A DNA stretch of 64,000 bases from Streptomyces ardesiacus (GCF_003112575.1 NZ_BEWC01000001.1:806001-870000), one strand, 5' to 3'. Positions 35,727 to 44,769 are shown, counted from the stretch's first letter. The notes: generated from the sequence alone by a model not told the origin. Numbers and translations are program-made.

Positions 35727-37160
35727 ATGACGCAATCGGATTCCCTCACGTACGACGTCGTCGTGATCGGCGCGGGCCCCGTCGGGGAGAACGTCGCCGA
35801 CCGCACCCGCGCGGCCGGACTGTCCACCGCGATCGTCGAGAGCGAACTGGTCGGCGGCGAGTGCTCCTACTGGGCCTGCATGCCCAGCAAGGCCCTCCTG
35901 CGCCCGGTGATCGCCCGCGCGGACGCCCGCCGCCTCCCCGGCCTCGCCCGATCGGTCCAGGAACCGCTCGACGCCGCGTCCGTCCTCTCCCGCCGCGACG
36001 AGTTCACCTCGCACTGGAAGGACGACGGCCAGGTCCAGTGGGTCGAGGGCATCGGCGCCGACCTGTACCGCGGACAGGGGCGGCTCGCCGGAGCGCGCAC
36101 CGTCGAAGTGACCGGCCCCGACGGCACCCGCCGCACCCTGACCGCCCGGCACGCCGTCGCCGTCTGCACCGGCAGCGCCGCCGCCCTGCCCCCGCTGCCC
36201 GGACTCGCCGAGGCGCGCCCCTGGACCAGCCGCGAGGCCACCAGCGCCAAGAGCGCGCCGGGCCGCCTCCTCGTCGTCGGCGGCGGAGTCGTCGCCGTCG
36301 AGATGGCCACCGCCTGGCAGGCCCTCGGTTCCCGGGTGACGATGCTGGTGCGCGGCGACGGCGGCCTGCTCGCCCGCATGGAGCCCTTCGCCGGGGAACT
36401 GGTCGCCGAGGCGCTCACCGAGGCCGGCGTGGACATCCGCACCGGCGTCTCCGTCGAGTCCGTCACCCGCGAGAACGGCACCGTCGTCGCCGTCACCGAC
36501 GCCGGGGACCGCCTGGAGGCCGACGAGATCCTCTTCGCCACCGGCCGCGAGCCCCGCACCGCCGACATCGGCCTGGAGACCGTGGGACTGGAGCCCGGCT
36601 CCTGGCTGGAGGTCGACGACAGCCTCCGCGTGACGGGCCACGACTGGCTCTACGCCGTCGGCGACGTCAACCACCGCGCCCTCCTCACCCACCAGGGCAA
36701 GTACCAGGCACGCATCGCGGGCGCCGCCATCGCCGCCCGCGCCTCCGGCGTGCCGATCCTGGAGTCCGACCCATGGGGCGCGCACGCCGCCACGGCCGAC
36801 CACGACGCCGTGCCCCAGGTGGTGTTCACCGACCCCGAGGCCGCGTCCGTCGGCCCGACCCTGGCCGAGGCGGAACGGGCGGGGCACCGAGTCCGCGCCG
36901 TCGACGTCCCCATCGCGGTGGCGGGCTCCAGCCTGTACGGCGACGGCTACAAGGGCCGCGCCCGCATGGTGGTCGACCTGGAGGACGAGATCGTGCGCGG
37001 CGTCACCTTCGTCGGCCCCGGCGTCGGCGAGCTGATCCACTCCGCGACCGTCGCCGTCGCCGGCCGCGTCCCGGTCAGCCGCCTGTGGCACGCGGTCCCG
37101 TCGTACCCGACGATCAGCGAGGTGTGGCTGAGGCTGCTGGAGGCGTACCGGGACAACTGA
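35727..37160 (+). CDS. pyridine nucleotide-disulfide oxidoreductase (class I), lipoamide-dehydrogenase/mercuric-reductase-like
   Basis: The 477-residue flavoprotein has FAD and NAD folds (VVVIGAGPVGENVADRTRAA near residue 11; LLVVGGGVVAVEMATAWQAL near 185), a redox-active CX4C (GGECSYWACMPSKALLRP, about 44-49) and the second FAD motif LYAVGDVNHRALLTHQGKYQ near 310. The C-terminal interface ends HAVPSYPTISEVWL: where glutathione and lipoamide reductases have the His of HPT, this protein has Tyr. The proton-relay His is therefore absent, as in some quinone or metal reductases, and its substrate is not simple lipoamide. ATG 35727 starts at the family N-terminus. Confidence 0.85.
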   Translation: MTQSDSLTYDVVVIGAGPVGENVADRTRAAGLSTAIVESELVGGECSYWACMPSKALLRPVIARADARRLPGLARSVQEPLDAASVLSRRDEFTSHWKDDGQVQWVEGIGADLYRGQGRLAGARTVEVTGPDGTRRTLTARHAVAVCTGSAAALPPLPGLAEARPWTSREATSAKSAPGRLLVVGGGVVAVEMATAWQALGSRVTMLVRGDGGLLARMEPFAGELVAEALTEAGVDIRTGVSVESVTRENGTVVAVTDAGDRLEADEILFATGREPRTADIGLETVGLEPGSWLEVDDSLRVTGHDWLYAVGDVNHRALLTHQGKYQARIAGAAIAARASGVPILESDPWGAHAATADHDAVPQVVFTDPEAASVGPTLAEAERAGHRVRAVDVPIAVAGSSLYGDGYKGRARMVVDLEDEIVRGVTFVGPGVGELIHSATVAVAGRVPVSRLWHAVPSYPTISEVWLRLLEAYRDN

Positions 37161-37208
37161 CGGGGCGCGTCCTCCGCGTGAGCCCGGCACCCGGCGGGAC
37201 GGCCCGGC

Positions 37209-37853
37209 TCACGGCAGCTCGAACCCCAGGGCCGACGCCGCCCGCTCCGGCGTCGGCTGGGACCACAGGTCCGCCATCGCCGCGTTCGAGGCCAGTGAAC
37301 GCACCTCGGCCCTGTCGAGATACAGGGTGCCGTCGAGATGGTCCGTCTCGTGCTGGACGATCCGGGCCGGCCAGCCCGCGACCACCTCGTCCACCGCCCG
37401 TCCGCGCTCGTCCAGCCCCCGCAGCCGCACCTCGGCGTGGCGGGTCACCACCGCCTGCCAGCCCGGCACGCTCAGACAACCCTCGAAGAACGCGGCCCGT
37501 CCGGCGCCGGCCGGCTCGTACGACGGATTGACCAGCACCCGGAACGGCTGCGGCACCCGCCCCCGCGCCACCCGCACCTCCTCCGGCACCGGCGCCGGAT
37601 CCTCGATCACCGCGATCCGCAGCCCCACCCCGACCTGCGGCGCCGCCAGGCCCACCCCTGGCGCCGCGTGCATGGTCAGCCGCAGCGCCTCGACGAACCG
37701 CGCCAGGAGCGCGGGCGCCAACTGCCCGTCGTACGGCTCGGCCACGCGCCGCAGCACCGGGTCCCCGGCCGCGACGATCGGCAACGGGCCGCCGGCGGCG
37801 AGCAGTTCCTCCACCCGTTCGGCAAGCGGCGCACGATCACTCGGAGTTCCCAT
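37209..37853 (-). CDS. def: peptide deformylase
   Basis: This metal hydrolase removes formyl from the N-terminal Met of new proteins. The 214-residue protein has all three family motifs: GVGLAAPQVG (about 67), EGCLSVPGWQ (about 123, with the metal Cys) and QHETDHLDG (about 166, with two metal His and the catalytic Glu). It is a longer, actinobacterial type with a C-terminal extension (WSQPTPERAASALGFELP). Streptomycetes usually have several def genes; this one stands apart from fmt. Its ATG follows a stem-loop that closes the upstream TPR gene. Confidence 0.93.
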   Translation of the reverse strand: MGTPSDRAPLAERVEELLAAGGPLPIVAAGDPVLRRVAEPYDGQLAPALLARFVEALRLTMHAAPGVGLAAPQVGVGLRIAVIEDPAPVPEEVRVARGRVPQPFRVLVNPSYEPAGAGRAAFFEGCLSVPGWQAVVTRHAEVRLRGLDERGRAVDEVVAGWPARIVQHETDHLDGTLYLDRAEVRSLASNAAMADLWSQPTPERAASALGFELP

Positions 37854-37869
37854 CGCGCCAGCATGCCAC

Positions 37870-37914
37870 GGACCGGCGGGCCCGCCGCCTCAGTACGCGC
37901 GGGCCCGCCGGTCC
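37870..37914 (-). terminator. stem-loop between TPR gene and def
   Basis: Sixteen-base perfect arms (37870-37885, 37899-37914) flank a 13-base loop. On the minus strand it is downstream of the TPR gene and ends 17 bases before the def start, so it may limit read-through. Confidence 0.6.
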
Positions 37915-37920
37915 ATGGCC

Positions 37921-37982
37921 GCAGTCCTACGCCCGTGTCCGCAGTCCTGCGGCCCGAGGGCGCAGTCCTACGGCCCGACGGC
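37921..37982. repeat. three tandem 20-21 bp repeats
   Basis: Units at 37921-37940, 37941-37961 and 37962-37982 each begin GCAGTCCT and continue (A/G)CG(G)CCCG. They lie directly behind the stop of the TPR gene and form the downstream flank of the hairpin. Confidence 0.75.
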
Positions 37983-37984
37983 GG

Positions 37985-38332
37985 TCAGAGGTCGGCGAAG
38001 TCGCCGGCGAGGGCGGAGGCGATCCGCAACTGGGCGTCCGCCTCCTCCTGCCGCCCCTGCCGTTCGAGGGTGCGGCCCAGCATCAGCCGGGCGTAGTGCT
38101 CGACCGGATCGCGCTCGACGACGATCCGCAGCTCGGCCTCCGCCCGCCGCAACTGGGCCGAGTGGTAGTAGGAACGGGCCAGCAGCAGCCGCGGGCCGGT
38201 CTGCTCGGGCACCTCGGCGACCAGCCCGTCCAGGACGCGCGCCGCGGCGGCGTAGTCCTTGGCGTCGAAGAACAGCCGTGCGCGCTCCCAGCGCTCCGCC
38301 GGCGTTCCGTGGTCGTAGTACGTCGTGTCCAC
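37985..38332 (-). CDS. tetratricopeptide-repeat protein
   Basis: The 115-residue helical protein has about three TPR-like units: AERWERARLFFDAKDYAAAA (about 11-30), QTGPRLLLARSYYHSAQLRR (about 45-64) and EHYARLMLGRTLERQGRQEE (about 80-100). It should serve as a small scaffold. GTG 38332 is chosen because AGGAGG stands seven bases upstream. Partners are unknown. The upstream divergent gene is a pirin. Confidence 0.75.
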   Translation of the reverse strand: MDTTYYDHGTPAERWERARLFFDAKDYAAAARVLDGLVAEVPEQTGPRLLLARSYYHSAQLRRAEAELRIVVERDPVEHYARLMLGRTLERQGRQEEADAQLRIASALAGDFADL

Positions 38333-38468
38333 CAGAGACCTCCTTCGGTCCACTGCAACCACACCGTACGGTTGAACATTCCACTACTGATGCCTGCCGT
38401 CGCCCGCCACGGTGACGCCACCCTGACCGCCCTGCGCGGCGGGCCCGCCGGGGGCTACGTTGGGCGCC

Positions 38469-39434
38469 ATGAGCAACCTTGACCGGGATGCGGTTCCCAG
38501 CCTGTGCGGCGGCCGAGGCTTCGTGGTGACGGAGCCCGTGCGCGAACTCCTCAGCCCCCGCAACGTCAAGCTCGGTGAGTCCACCGAGGTCCGCCGCCTG
38601 CTGCCCAACCTGGGCCGGCGCATGGTGGGAGCCTGGTGCTTCGTCGACCACTACGGCCCCGACGACATCGCCGACGAACCCGGCATGCAGGTGCCGCCGC
38701 ACCCGCACATGGGCCTGCAGACCGTGAGCTGGCTGCACGAGGGCGAGGTCCTGCACCGCGACTCCACCGGCAGCCTGCAGACCATCCGCCCGCGTCAGCT
38801 CGGCCTGATGACCTCCGGCCGGGCGATCAGCCACTCGGAGGAGAGCCCGCGCGAACACGCCCGCCTCCTGCACGGCGCCCAGCTCTGGGTGGCCCTCCCG
38901 GACGCCCACCGCCACACCGACCCGCGCTTCGAGTTCCACGCCGAACTGCCCCGGGTCACCGCCCCGGGCCTGACGGCCACCGTCCTCCTGGGCACCCTCG
39001 ACACGGCCACCTCACCGGGCACGACGTACACCCCTCTGGTCGGCGCCGATCTGACCCTGGCCGCCGGCACGGACGTACGCCTGCCCCTGGAACGGGACTT
39101 CGAGTACGCCGTCCTGGCCATGAGCGGCGAGGCCCACGTCGACGGCATCCCCCTGGTGCCGGGCTCGATGCTCTACCTCGGCTGCGGCCGCGACGAACTG
39201 CCCCTGCGGGCCGACTCGGACGCGGGCCTGATGCTCCTGGGCGGCGAGCCGTTCGAGGAGGAGCTGATCATGTTCTGGAACTGGATCGGACGGTCGCAGG
39301 AGGAGATCGAACAGGCGCGCCGGGACTGGATGGAAGGGACACGTTTCGGGGAGGTCAAGGGGTACGACGGGGCTCCGCTGCCCGCGCCGGAGCTGCCGCC
39401 GGTGCCGTTGAAACCGCGGGGAAGGAGGCGCTGA
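38469..39434 (+). CDS. pirin family protein
   Basis: The 321-residue bicupin has the pirin metal site: PPHPHMGLQTVSWLHEGEVL near residue 78 (two His) and ISHSEESPREHARLLHGAQLW near 120 (His and Glu). Pirins bind iron and may act as quercetinase or as enzyme regulators. The C-terminal half (DFEYAVLAMSGEAHVDGIPL, about 205) is a second, non-metal cupin. ATG 38469 is chosen over 38460 because the family starts there. It is the last gene that looks like conserved core before an accessory region begins. Confidence 0.9.
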   Translation: MSNLDRDAVPSLCGGRGFVVTEPVRELLSPRNVKLGESTEVRRLLPNLGRRMVGAWCFVDHYGPDDIADEPGMQVPPHPHMGLQTVSWLHEGEVLHRDSTGSLQTIRPRQLGLMTSGRAISHSEESPREHARLLHGAQLWVALPDAHRHTDPRFEFHAELPRVTAPGLTATVLLGTLDTATSPGTTYTPLVGADLTLAAGTDVRLPLERDFEYAVLAMSGEAHVDGIPLVPGSMLYLGCGRDELPLRADSDAGLMLLGGEPFEEELIMFWNWIGRSQEEIEQARRDWMEGTRFGEVKGYDGAPLPAPELPPVPLKPRGRRR

Positions 39435-39704
39435 CCTGCGGGAATGCCTGAAGCCGCGCGGTTGGCGAGCGGGAGACGGTCGGGCTCTGTTTCCCTCTCT
39501 GGATCGCTGGAGGGCGTGCGGCAATGCGGGTGCCGGGAGTGGTTTTCGGGTGGCGAACGATTCCACGGTGTGGCTGTCTGCGGGCGGCTTCGGCAGGACG
39601 TTTGCTGACCTGATGCTGACTTTGGGACTGGGTACGGTCTCGCCTGGGCCGAGGTGCGAGGCCTTCTCCGTGTGACTTGCAGTAGCCGCGGAGGCGGGCG
39701 CCGG
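39435..39704. other. non-coding junction between core and accessory region
   Basis: No credible gene or RNA was seen. GC drops slightly. TGCTGACCTGATGCTGACT (near 39603) contains the heptamer TGCTGAC twice, ten bases apart. This is where conserved gene order ends and the broken-gene region starts, so it could hold an old integration point, but no attachment core could be defined. Confidence 0.3.
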
Positions 39705-41336
39705 TCAGTTCCAGACGGGTTTCTCGCGGTTCTCCGGCTCGTCGGTCAGGAACCCGTCGAGGATGCGTGCGATCTGGACCGCTCTGCTCGTGCAGAACTC
39801 CTGTCGGCCCGTCTCGTCCGCCGGGATCTCGGACTCCCTGTACGACACCGTGATGAAGAGGTTGTCCTGCCGGAAGTGAACGGAGGTCCCGTCCTTCTTG
39901 CCGGACTTGTCGCTCGACTCGTCCTGCACGGACTGAAGCGCCTCTTCGGCCGGCAGGTCGGACTCCGGCACCTTGCTGGTGTTGATGGTGCGGTCGAAGG
40001 GGTTGGGGCCCGGCGTGAACGACGCCATCTCCTTGTGCGCGTCCGCTTCGCTGTCGAGGAGCCGTGCCTCGATGGTCAGTTTGAAGGGGAAGTTGCCGTT
40101 CGCCTTCCATCCGCAGTTCGCGTTCTTGCTGTCGTTGTCGGTCTGGGGAAGCTCCCAGCCCGCCAATTGGCTGAAGCCGCGGAGCTCGTTGCGGTCCAGG
40201 TAGCCGCACACGTCTGGCATCCGCCGGAACTGGGCCGTCGCCGTCGGGCTTGGGCTCATGGCCGATCCGGTGCCGTCGGTGCCGTCGGCGCGGTCGTCGC
40301 GGTGCGCGGATGTGACGTAGTAGGTCACGGCGGCCGCCACGAGGAGGACCGCCGAGAGGGCCGTCAGGGACGCGACGCCTCTGCGGCCGCGCCAAGGCCG
40401 GTCAGGCACCGCGGCTTTGAGCGGCTCGGCGTCCTCCTTGTCGTCTCCGCCGCTGGAAAGGGCGCGCGTAGGCGTGGCCGGCGGGAGCGGCGCGGTCTGG
40501 TCGGTGTCCGCGCGCAGCCGGGCGAGGCGCTCGCCCACCGTCGCCGCCGTGCGGGGACGGTCGTCCGGATCGCGCTGGAGGAGGTCCGTCAGCAACCGGG
40601 CCAGCGACGCCGGGACGTCGGCCCGCAGCGCGGTCACCGGCCGGGGCTCTTCGTCGAGTTTGCGGCGGACCACCGCCAGCGGGGAGCCGTCGCCGAACGG
40701 CGGCTCCCCGGTGAGCAGGGCGAACAGGACGCTGCCGAGGGCGTAGAGATCGGAACGTTCGTCACCGCGCTGGTCCAGGAACTGCTCCGGCGCCCCGTAT
40801 TGGGCGGTGCCTACCGGCGAGAGCACGCTGGTCGGCGCGACCGTGAACGTGTGGGCGTGGGTGAAGCCTGCGATACCGAAGTCCACTACCTTGATGGAGC
40901 CGCCGGCGGTGAGCATGACATTGGACGGCTTGATGTCGTAGTGCACGACGTTGACGGCGTGCGCGGCCACGAGGGCGGCGCAGATCTCCTCGGCGATCGC
41001 CAGGGCGCGCGCGAGGGGCAGAGGGCCCTGCCGGTGCAGATGCTCGGCGAGGCTGGTGCCTTCGATGTGCTCCATGACCAGGAAGTGCACGTCCTCATGG
41101 ACCCCGCTGTCGTGGAGGGCCACGACGTTCGGGTGGTTGATCTGGGCCGCGGCAACGGCCTCGCGTGCAAAGCGCCGGACCAGCTCGCGCGATGCGAGGT
41201 CGTCGTGACGCAGGAGCTTGACGGCGACACCGCGGTGCAGGCGCCGGTCACGTGCGGCCCACACCTCGCCCATGCCGCCCCGGCCGAGCAGCCGCGTCAG
41301 TTCGTACCTGTCCGCGATGAGAGCGCCCCGCTCCAC
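39705..41336 (-). CDS. membrane serine/threonine protein kinase (Hanks type)
   Basis: The 543-residue protein has an N-terminal kinase domain of about 260 residues: LLGRGGMGEVWAARD (P-loop), VAVKLL with the ATP Lys, VVHYDIKPSNVML (catalytic loop; HYD where most have HRD) and VVDFGIAGF (DFG), then GTAQYGAPEQF. One transmembrane helix near 310-335 (VASLTALSAVLLVAAAVTYY) separates it from an extracellular domain of about 200 residues with Cys residues (MPDVCGYLDR, NANCGWK, EFCTSR), which may sense a ligand. GTG 41336 is chosen because GGAGGTGGAG stands directly upstream; ATG 41372 would add twelve residues. No partner genes adjoin. Confidence 0.87.
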   Translation of the reverse strand: MERGALIADRYELTRLLGRGGMGEVWAARDRRLHRGVAVKLLRHDDLASRELVRRFAREAVAAAQINHPNVVALHDSGVHEDVHFLVMEHIEGTSLAEHLHRQGPLPLARALAIAEEICAALVAAHAVNVVHYDIKPSNVMLTAGGSIKVVDFGIAGFTHAHTFTVAPTSVLSPVGTAQYGAPEQFLDQRGDERSDLYALGSVLFALLTGEPPFGDGSPLAVVRRKLDEEPRPVTALRADVPASLARLLTDLLQRDPDDRPRTAATVGERLARLRADTDQTAPLPPATPTRALSSGGDDKEDAEPLKAAVPDRPWRGRRGVASLTALSAVLLVAAAVTYYVTSAHRDDRADGTDGTGSAMSPSPTATAQFRRMPDVCGYLDRNELRGFSQLAGWELPQTDNDSKNANCGWKANGNFPFKLTIEARLLDSEADAHKEMASFTPGPNPFDRTINTSKVPESDLPAEEALQSVQDESSDKSGKKDGTSVHFRQDNLFITVSYRESEIPADETGRQEFCTSRAVQIARILDGFLTDEPENREKPVWN

Positions 41337-41661
41337 CCCTCCACCTCCCGAGATCGGTACCGGCACCAGCATGACGGATCACGCCCGGATGGGGTCTGTA
41401 CGGCGAGCAGTTCACTGCACGGGCCCCTTACTGAGTTTGGCACTTCAGGGTGACAATGGTGGGCACAGGGAGACGCCGCCGGCGCGGCGTTCAATCCCCT
41501 CTGCCCGGTCGAGGTGTGCCTTGCGATGGTTACTGGACCATCCTGGGCGCGTGCGGTGTGCGGCCTCACTGCCGCCGAGCTGATCACTCCCTGCGAGTGC
41601 GTGGCAGGACGCATGTAGACCACCACGTCAGGTTTGACACCTGGTCTTCAGACAGCGGCAC
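41337..41661. other. intergenic stretch without a gene
   Basis: It holds the promoter of the kinase gene at its left side. Only short Cys/Arg-rich frames are open. CAGGTTTGACACCTG (41630-41644) is a near-palindrome with arms CAGGT/ACCTG. No tRNA or terminator could be supported. Confidence 0.4.
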
Positions 41662-42453
41662 TTACACCCGCGGGGTTCGGGTGAGCAGCCGATCGATCTC
41701 AGCGAGCACGCGGTCCACATGCGGACGCACCTGCGCCTGCAATGCATTACTCCATCTCTCCTCGGAGTAGGGGCAGTTGAGATAGAGCTGCCTGGCGTGC
41801 TCGAGGGCGGGGCGGTGCTCGGGCGGGAGTTGAGCGAGGGCCCAGTCGGCGGCGGTGTCTTTCGACTTGATCTCGCCCGTGGCGAGTGTGGTCCAGATGC
41901 GGGCGAAGGTCAGCAGGACATTGCGGGTGTCGCTGTCCAGGTCGTCGAGCAGGCCGGGGATACCCGCCACGCTCGCCCGGACCAGGTCGGTCTGCGGGAC
42001 TGGGTCGAGGATCTGCGCCGGGCGCGGGCCGGTGAGGGGGTGGTCGCCGATCAGCGCCATAGTGATCAGCAGGGCCAGATCGGGCATCGGCTCCGGCGGG
42101 GGGATCTCCCCGGCCTCGTACTCGGGACGCAGCCACTCGCCGTAGAGGAAGTCGCCGGTCGGTGGGTACCGCCACGGCCGGATCTCGGATTGGACGACCA
42201 CGGTGAGCTCGACCGGGCGGACCTTGTTTCCGGAGCCTGAGATCTGGAGCAGCCCCCTGAGGAGTGTCCGTCGATCCTGCTCGTTCATTCGCCGCCGGGA
42301 GACGACCAGCACGTCCACGTCGCTGGCCGGCCTAAGCCCGCCGAGCACGGAGGAGCCGTGGAGGTAGATGCCGATGACATCGTGGCCGAGCACACCGTCG
42401 ACCAGCCTCACGATCTCCTGAACCTGGTTCACTGCATCAGCATCTCCTGTCAT
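41662..42453 (-). CDS. AadA-like aminoglycoside nucleotidyltransferase
   Basis: The 263-residue protein, the same length as AadA, has the nucleotidyltransferase signature IYLHGSSVLGGLRPASDVDV near residue 28 (GS-X11-D-X-D metal site). It follows the ANT(3'')/ANT(9) pattern with VRPVELTVVVQSEIRPWRYP near 78, FLYGEWLRPEYEAGEIPPPE near 101 and a C-terminal AADWALAQLPPEHRPALEHA helix near 212. It would transfer AMP to streptomycin, spectinomycin or a similar molecule. Whether it gives resistance cannot be told. It lies in the accessory region next to a broken ATP-grasp gene, with no mobile element directly attached. Confidence 0.82.
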   Translation of the reverse strand: MTGDADAVNQVQEIVRLVDGVLGHDVIGIYLHGSSVLGGLRPASDVDVLVVSRRRMNEQDRRTLLRGLLQISGSGNKVRPVELTVVVQSEIRPWRYPPTGDFLYGEWLRPEYEAGEIPPPEPMPDLALLITMALIGDHPLTGPRPAQILDPVPQTDLVRASVAGIPGLLDDLDSDTRNVLLTFARIWTTLATGEIKSKDTAADWALAQLPPEHRPALEHARQLYLNCPYSEERWSNALQAQVRPHVDRVLAEIDRLLTRTPRV

Positions 42454-42519
42454 CCGGCGGACTGCACAGCATTATGCGACTCTGGCTGGTCAGGGGCTTG
42501 TAGGGATGTCGAGGGCCAG

Positions 42520-43044
42520 GCCGGTGCCCGCTATGGGGCCGTTGTACTTGTCGCTGCTCCCGGAGATGCGAACTACCGCGGCTACTGCCTCGAGCAGGTC
42601 GCCGACGCCTACGACGTCGTGTTGCTCACCGGCACCGAACCCTCGTGGGAGAAGCCGCACATCACCGAATCACGCCGTCGTGGACCTGAGCGATCCTGCC
42701 GCCCTGCTGGCAGCGGACCGGGCCCTGGCCGGACGCCACGACCTCGCCGGTGCCATGACCTGGGACGAGTGGAGCGTGGTCCCGACCGCCCGCCTCGCCC
42801 GCCAGCTCGGCTTGCCCACCACCGCACCCGAAGTGATGCAGGGGTGCCGCAACAAGGCCACCGCTCGCTCGCTGTTCGCCCGCCACGGCGTGCCCTCGGC
42901 CGCATCGGTGAACGTGCGTACCCACCAGGAGGCCGAAGCCGGCGCCGACCGGATCGGCTACCCCGTGGTACTGAAGCCTGCCTCACACGCGGGTGCCATC
43001 GGCGTGCTCCGCGTCGACGACCGCGCCCAGCTCACGGCCGCGCC
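42520..43044 (+). pseudogene. broken ATP-grasp family protein
   Basis: Frame 1 reads YGAVVLVAAPGDANYRGYCL to TGTEPSWEKPHI (to about 42660). Frame 2 then continues HAVVDLSDPAALLAADRALA, GAMTWDEWSVVPTARLARQL, CRNKATARSLFARHGVPSAA and IGYPVVLKPASHAGAIGVLR. The order matches the N-terminal and central parts of ATP-grasp carboxylate-amine ligases. The frame breaks near 42660 and homology stops at about 43044, just before a convergent patatin gene, so the ATP-grasp catalytic end is missing. No start codon can be placed with confidence. Confidence 0.75.
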
Positions 43045-43070
43045 GTTCCCTCTGCGGGTGGCGCGGCTTC

Positions 43071-43922
43071 TCACCACAGCAGCGCGACCCTGTCGGCCAG
43101 GGACTCGGCCTGGGCTCGGCCGGCTTGTGCTGCGGCCTTGCGGCGCTGGGGATCGTAGGGGTTGGGGCCGATGGCTTCGACGCTCTGTTCGTCCGGCGCG
43201 ACGAGACATACCTCGGCCTGCTTGGCCAAGGCTTCGGCATCCGCGGCAGCACCGGGAATCTGTCCGTAGCCGTCCGGCATCGGCGCCAAGATGACGATCT
43301 TGTCGTGGCCGGCGGCCAGGCGTGCGTTAGTGGTGGAGACCATACCGCCGTCCACCCAGGCACGGCCCAAGAAGTGTTCGAGAGGCCAGACGCCGGGGAC
43401 CGCACCGCTGGCGGAGACAGCGTCGGTCAGCGAGACGCCCGCGTGTTCGTCGAACAGATGCAGCTCGCCGGTGTCGGCGTCGATCGCGGTGACCTTCAAG
43501 CTGGCGGGCCAGTTGGTGGTGACCAGACGTGAGGTGACGACTTGCCGTCTGGTGGCTGAGGACACGGGCTCGGGGTTCGCCTTGGAGATGCGTCCCATCG
43601 CCGCGCCGACCTTGCGCGGGTCGTCGCCGCCCTCGGCGAGGGCCGCCCACCAGGCGGCCATCGTGGCCTCTGACGCCTTGACGTCCACCTCGTTCTCGTC
43701 CGGGACCAGCTGGGAGGCGAAGAGGCGCTCCAGGTCGTAGCCGCTGGCGATGGCGGTTCCAACGAACGAACCCGCCGAGGTTCCGATCACCGAGGCGGCT
43801 CTGCTCCAGTCGATGCCCCGGGAGCTGAGTCCTGCAAGGACGCCGACTTCCCAGGCGATGCCTGTCACACCTCCCCCGCCGAGTACGAGAGCTCGCGAAA
43901 GGGACTGGGTGGGATGTGCCAT
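43071..43922 (-). CDS. patatin-like phospholipase
   Basis: The 283-residue patatin has the glycine-rich oxyanion motif RALVLGGGGVTGIAWEVGVL near residue 10, the nucleophile elbow SVIGTSAGSFVG near 44 (Ser in GTSAG) and the catalytic-dyad Asp in AWVDGGMVSTTNA near 188. It should hydrolyse acyl lipids in the cytoplasm or at the membrane. No signal peptide is seen. GAGGAG lies seven bases before the ATG. It is convergent with the truncated ATP-grasp gene, which ends at its 3' side; the junction there may be the deletion end. Confidence 0.88.
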   Translation of the reverse strand: MAHPTQSLSRALVLGGGGVTGIAWEVGVLAGLSSRGIDWSRAASVIGTSAGSFVGTAIASGYDLERLFASQLVPDENEVDVKASEATMAAWWAALAEGGDDPRKVGAAMGRISKANPEPVSSATRRQVVTSRLVTTNWPASLKVTAIDADTGELHLFDEHAGVSLTDAVSASGAVPGVWPLEHFLGRAWVDGGMVSTTNARLAAGHDKIVILAPMPDGYGQIPGAAADAEALAKQAEVCLVAPDEQSVEAIGPNPYDPQRRKAAAQAGRAQAESLADRVALLW

Positions 43923-43993
43923 GGGATGGCTCCTCGCTTGATCGAGCTACTCAGAACCCATCCATGATCCTCTCTTCAGGAGTCCATCGCACG

Positions 43994-44769
43994 ATGAGGG
44001 CGACGGCGCGCTCCGCATACGACGAGCTACTTCCCAAACACGGCCTGGCCGTCACCTTCGCCACTGCGGGCCTGGTGGCCGGCGGCATCTTCTACGGCCT
44101 GGCGTACCTGCTGGACTTCCAGGAGATCGACACCACCGCGAAGCTCGACGCCAAGACACTCTTCGACCTGGTGAAACTCTCCTTCGGCGTGGTCGCCGGG
44201 GCCGGCACGCTCGTCGCCCTGGTCGTCGCCTACCGCCGCCGGCGCGTCGACGAGGCCGGCGCCACCGCGAGGCCACCCGGCTGCACACCGAACGCTTCTC
44301 CCAGGCCGGCGAGCAACTCGGCTCGGACTCCCCGGCCGTCCGGCTCGGCGGCGTCCACGCCCCGGCCGACGACGCTCCCACGCAAGACCTGCGCCAGACC
44401 TGCATCGACGTCCTGTGCGCCTACCACCAGCTCCCCTTCACCCCCGACCCAGGCGACGCCCCCGCCTACGAGGAGGAGCACCACCGCTACCTCGCCCTGC
44501 GCAAGGTCAGGCACACGATCCTGCGCCTCATCGGCGACCACCACCGCCGCCCCCAGGGAACCCGCCGCTCCTGGCAGGGCTGCGACCTCGACCTCACCGG
44601 CGTCATCATCGAAGGCCCTATGGACTTCGGCGGCGCGACGTTCTCCGGCAGCAGGGTGTCCTTCGACGACACGACGGGTCAGGCTCCTGAAGGGCTTCTC
44701 GCCTCCGTCGGTACTCCTGTTCCTGCCACGGTCACATTGCCCGAGGCTTGGCTGACCCGGAACACGTAA
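43994..44769 (+). pseudogene. frameshifted and shortened pentapeptide-repeat membrane protein
   Basis: Frame 2 from ATG 43994 gives the N-terminal part with two membrane helices (HGLAVTFATAGLVAGGIFYG; LVKLSFGVVAGAGTLVALVV) and ends YRRRRVDEAG. From about 44270 the continuation ATRLHTERFSQAGEQLGSDS, RQTCIDVLCAYHQLPFTPD and RHTILRLIGDHHRRPQGTRR is in frame 1, up to TAA 44767. The order is that of streptomycete pentapeptide-repeat proteins. The single frameshift near 44265 and the loss of most of the expected repeat region (only GVIIEGPMDFGGATFSGSRV remains) make it a pseudogene. Confidence 0.75.

Noticed and set aside
39595..39625. Attachment site or tRNA end at the accessory border
   Set aside because: The TGCTGAC double repeat is short, no integrase gene is near and no tRNA fold could be drawn.
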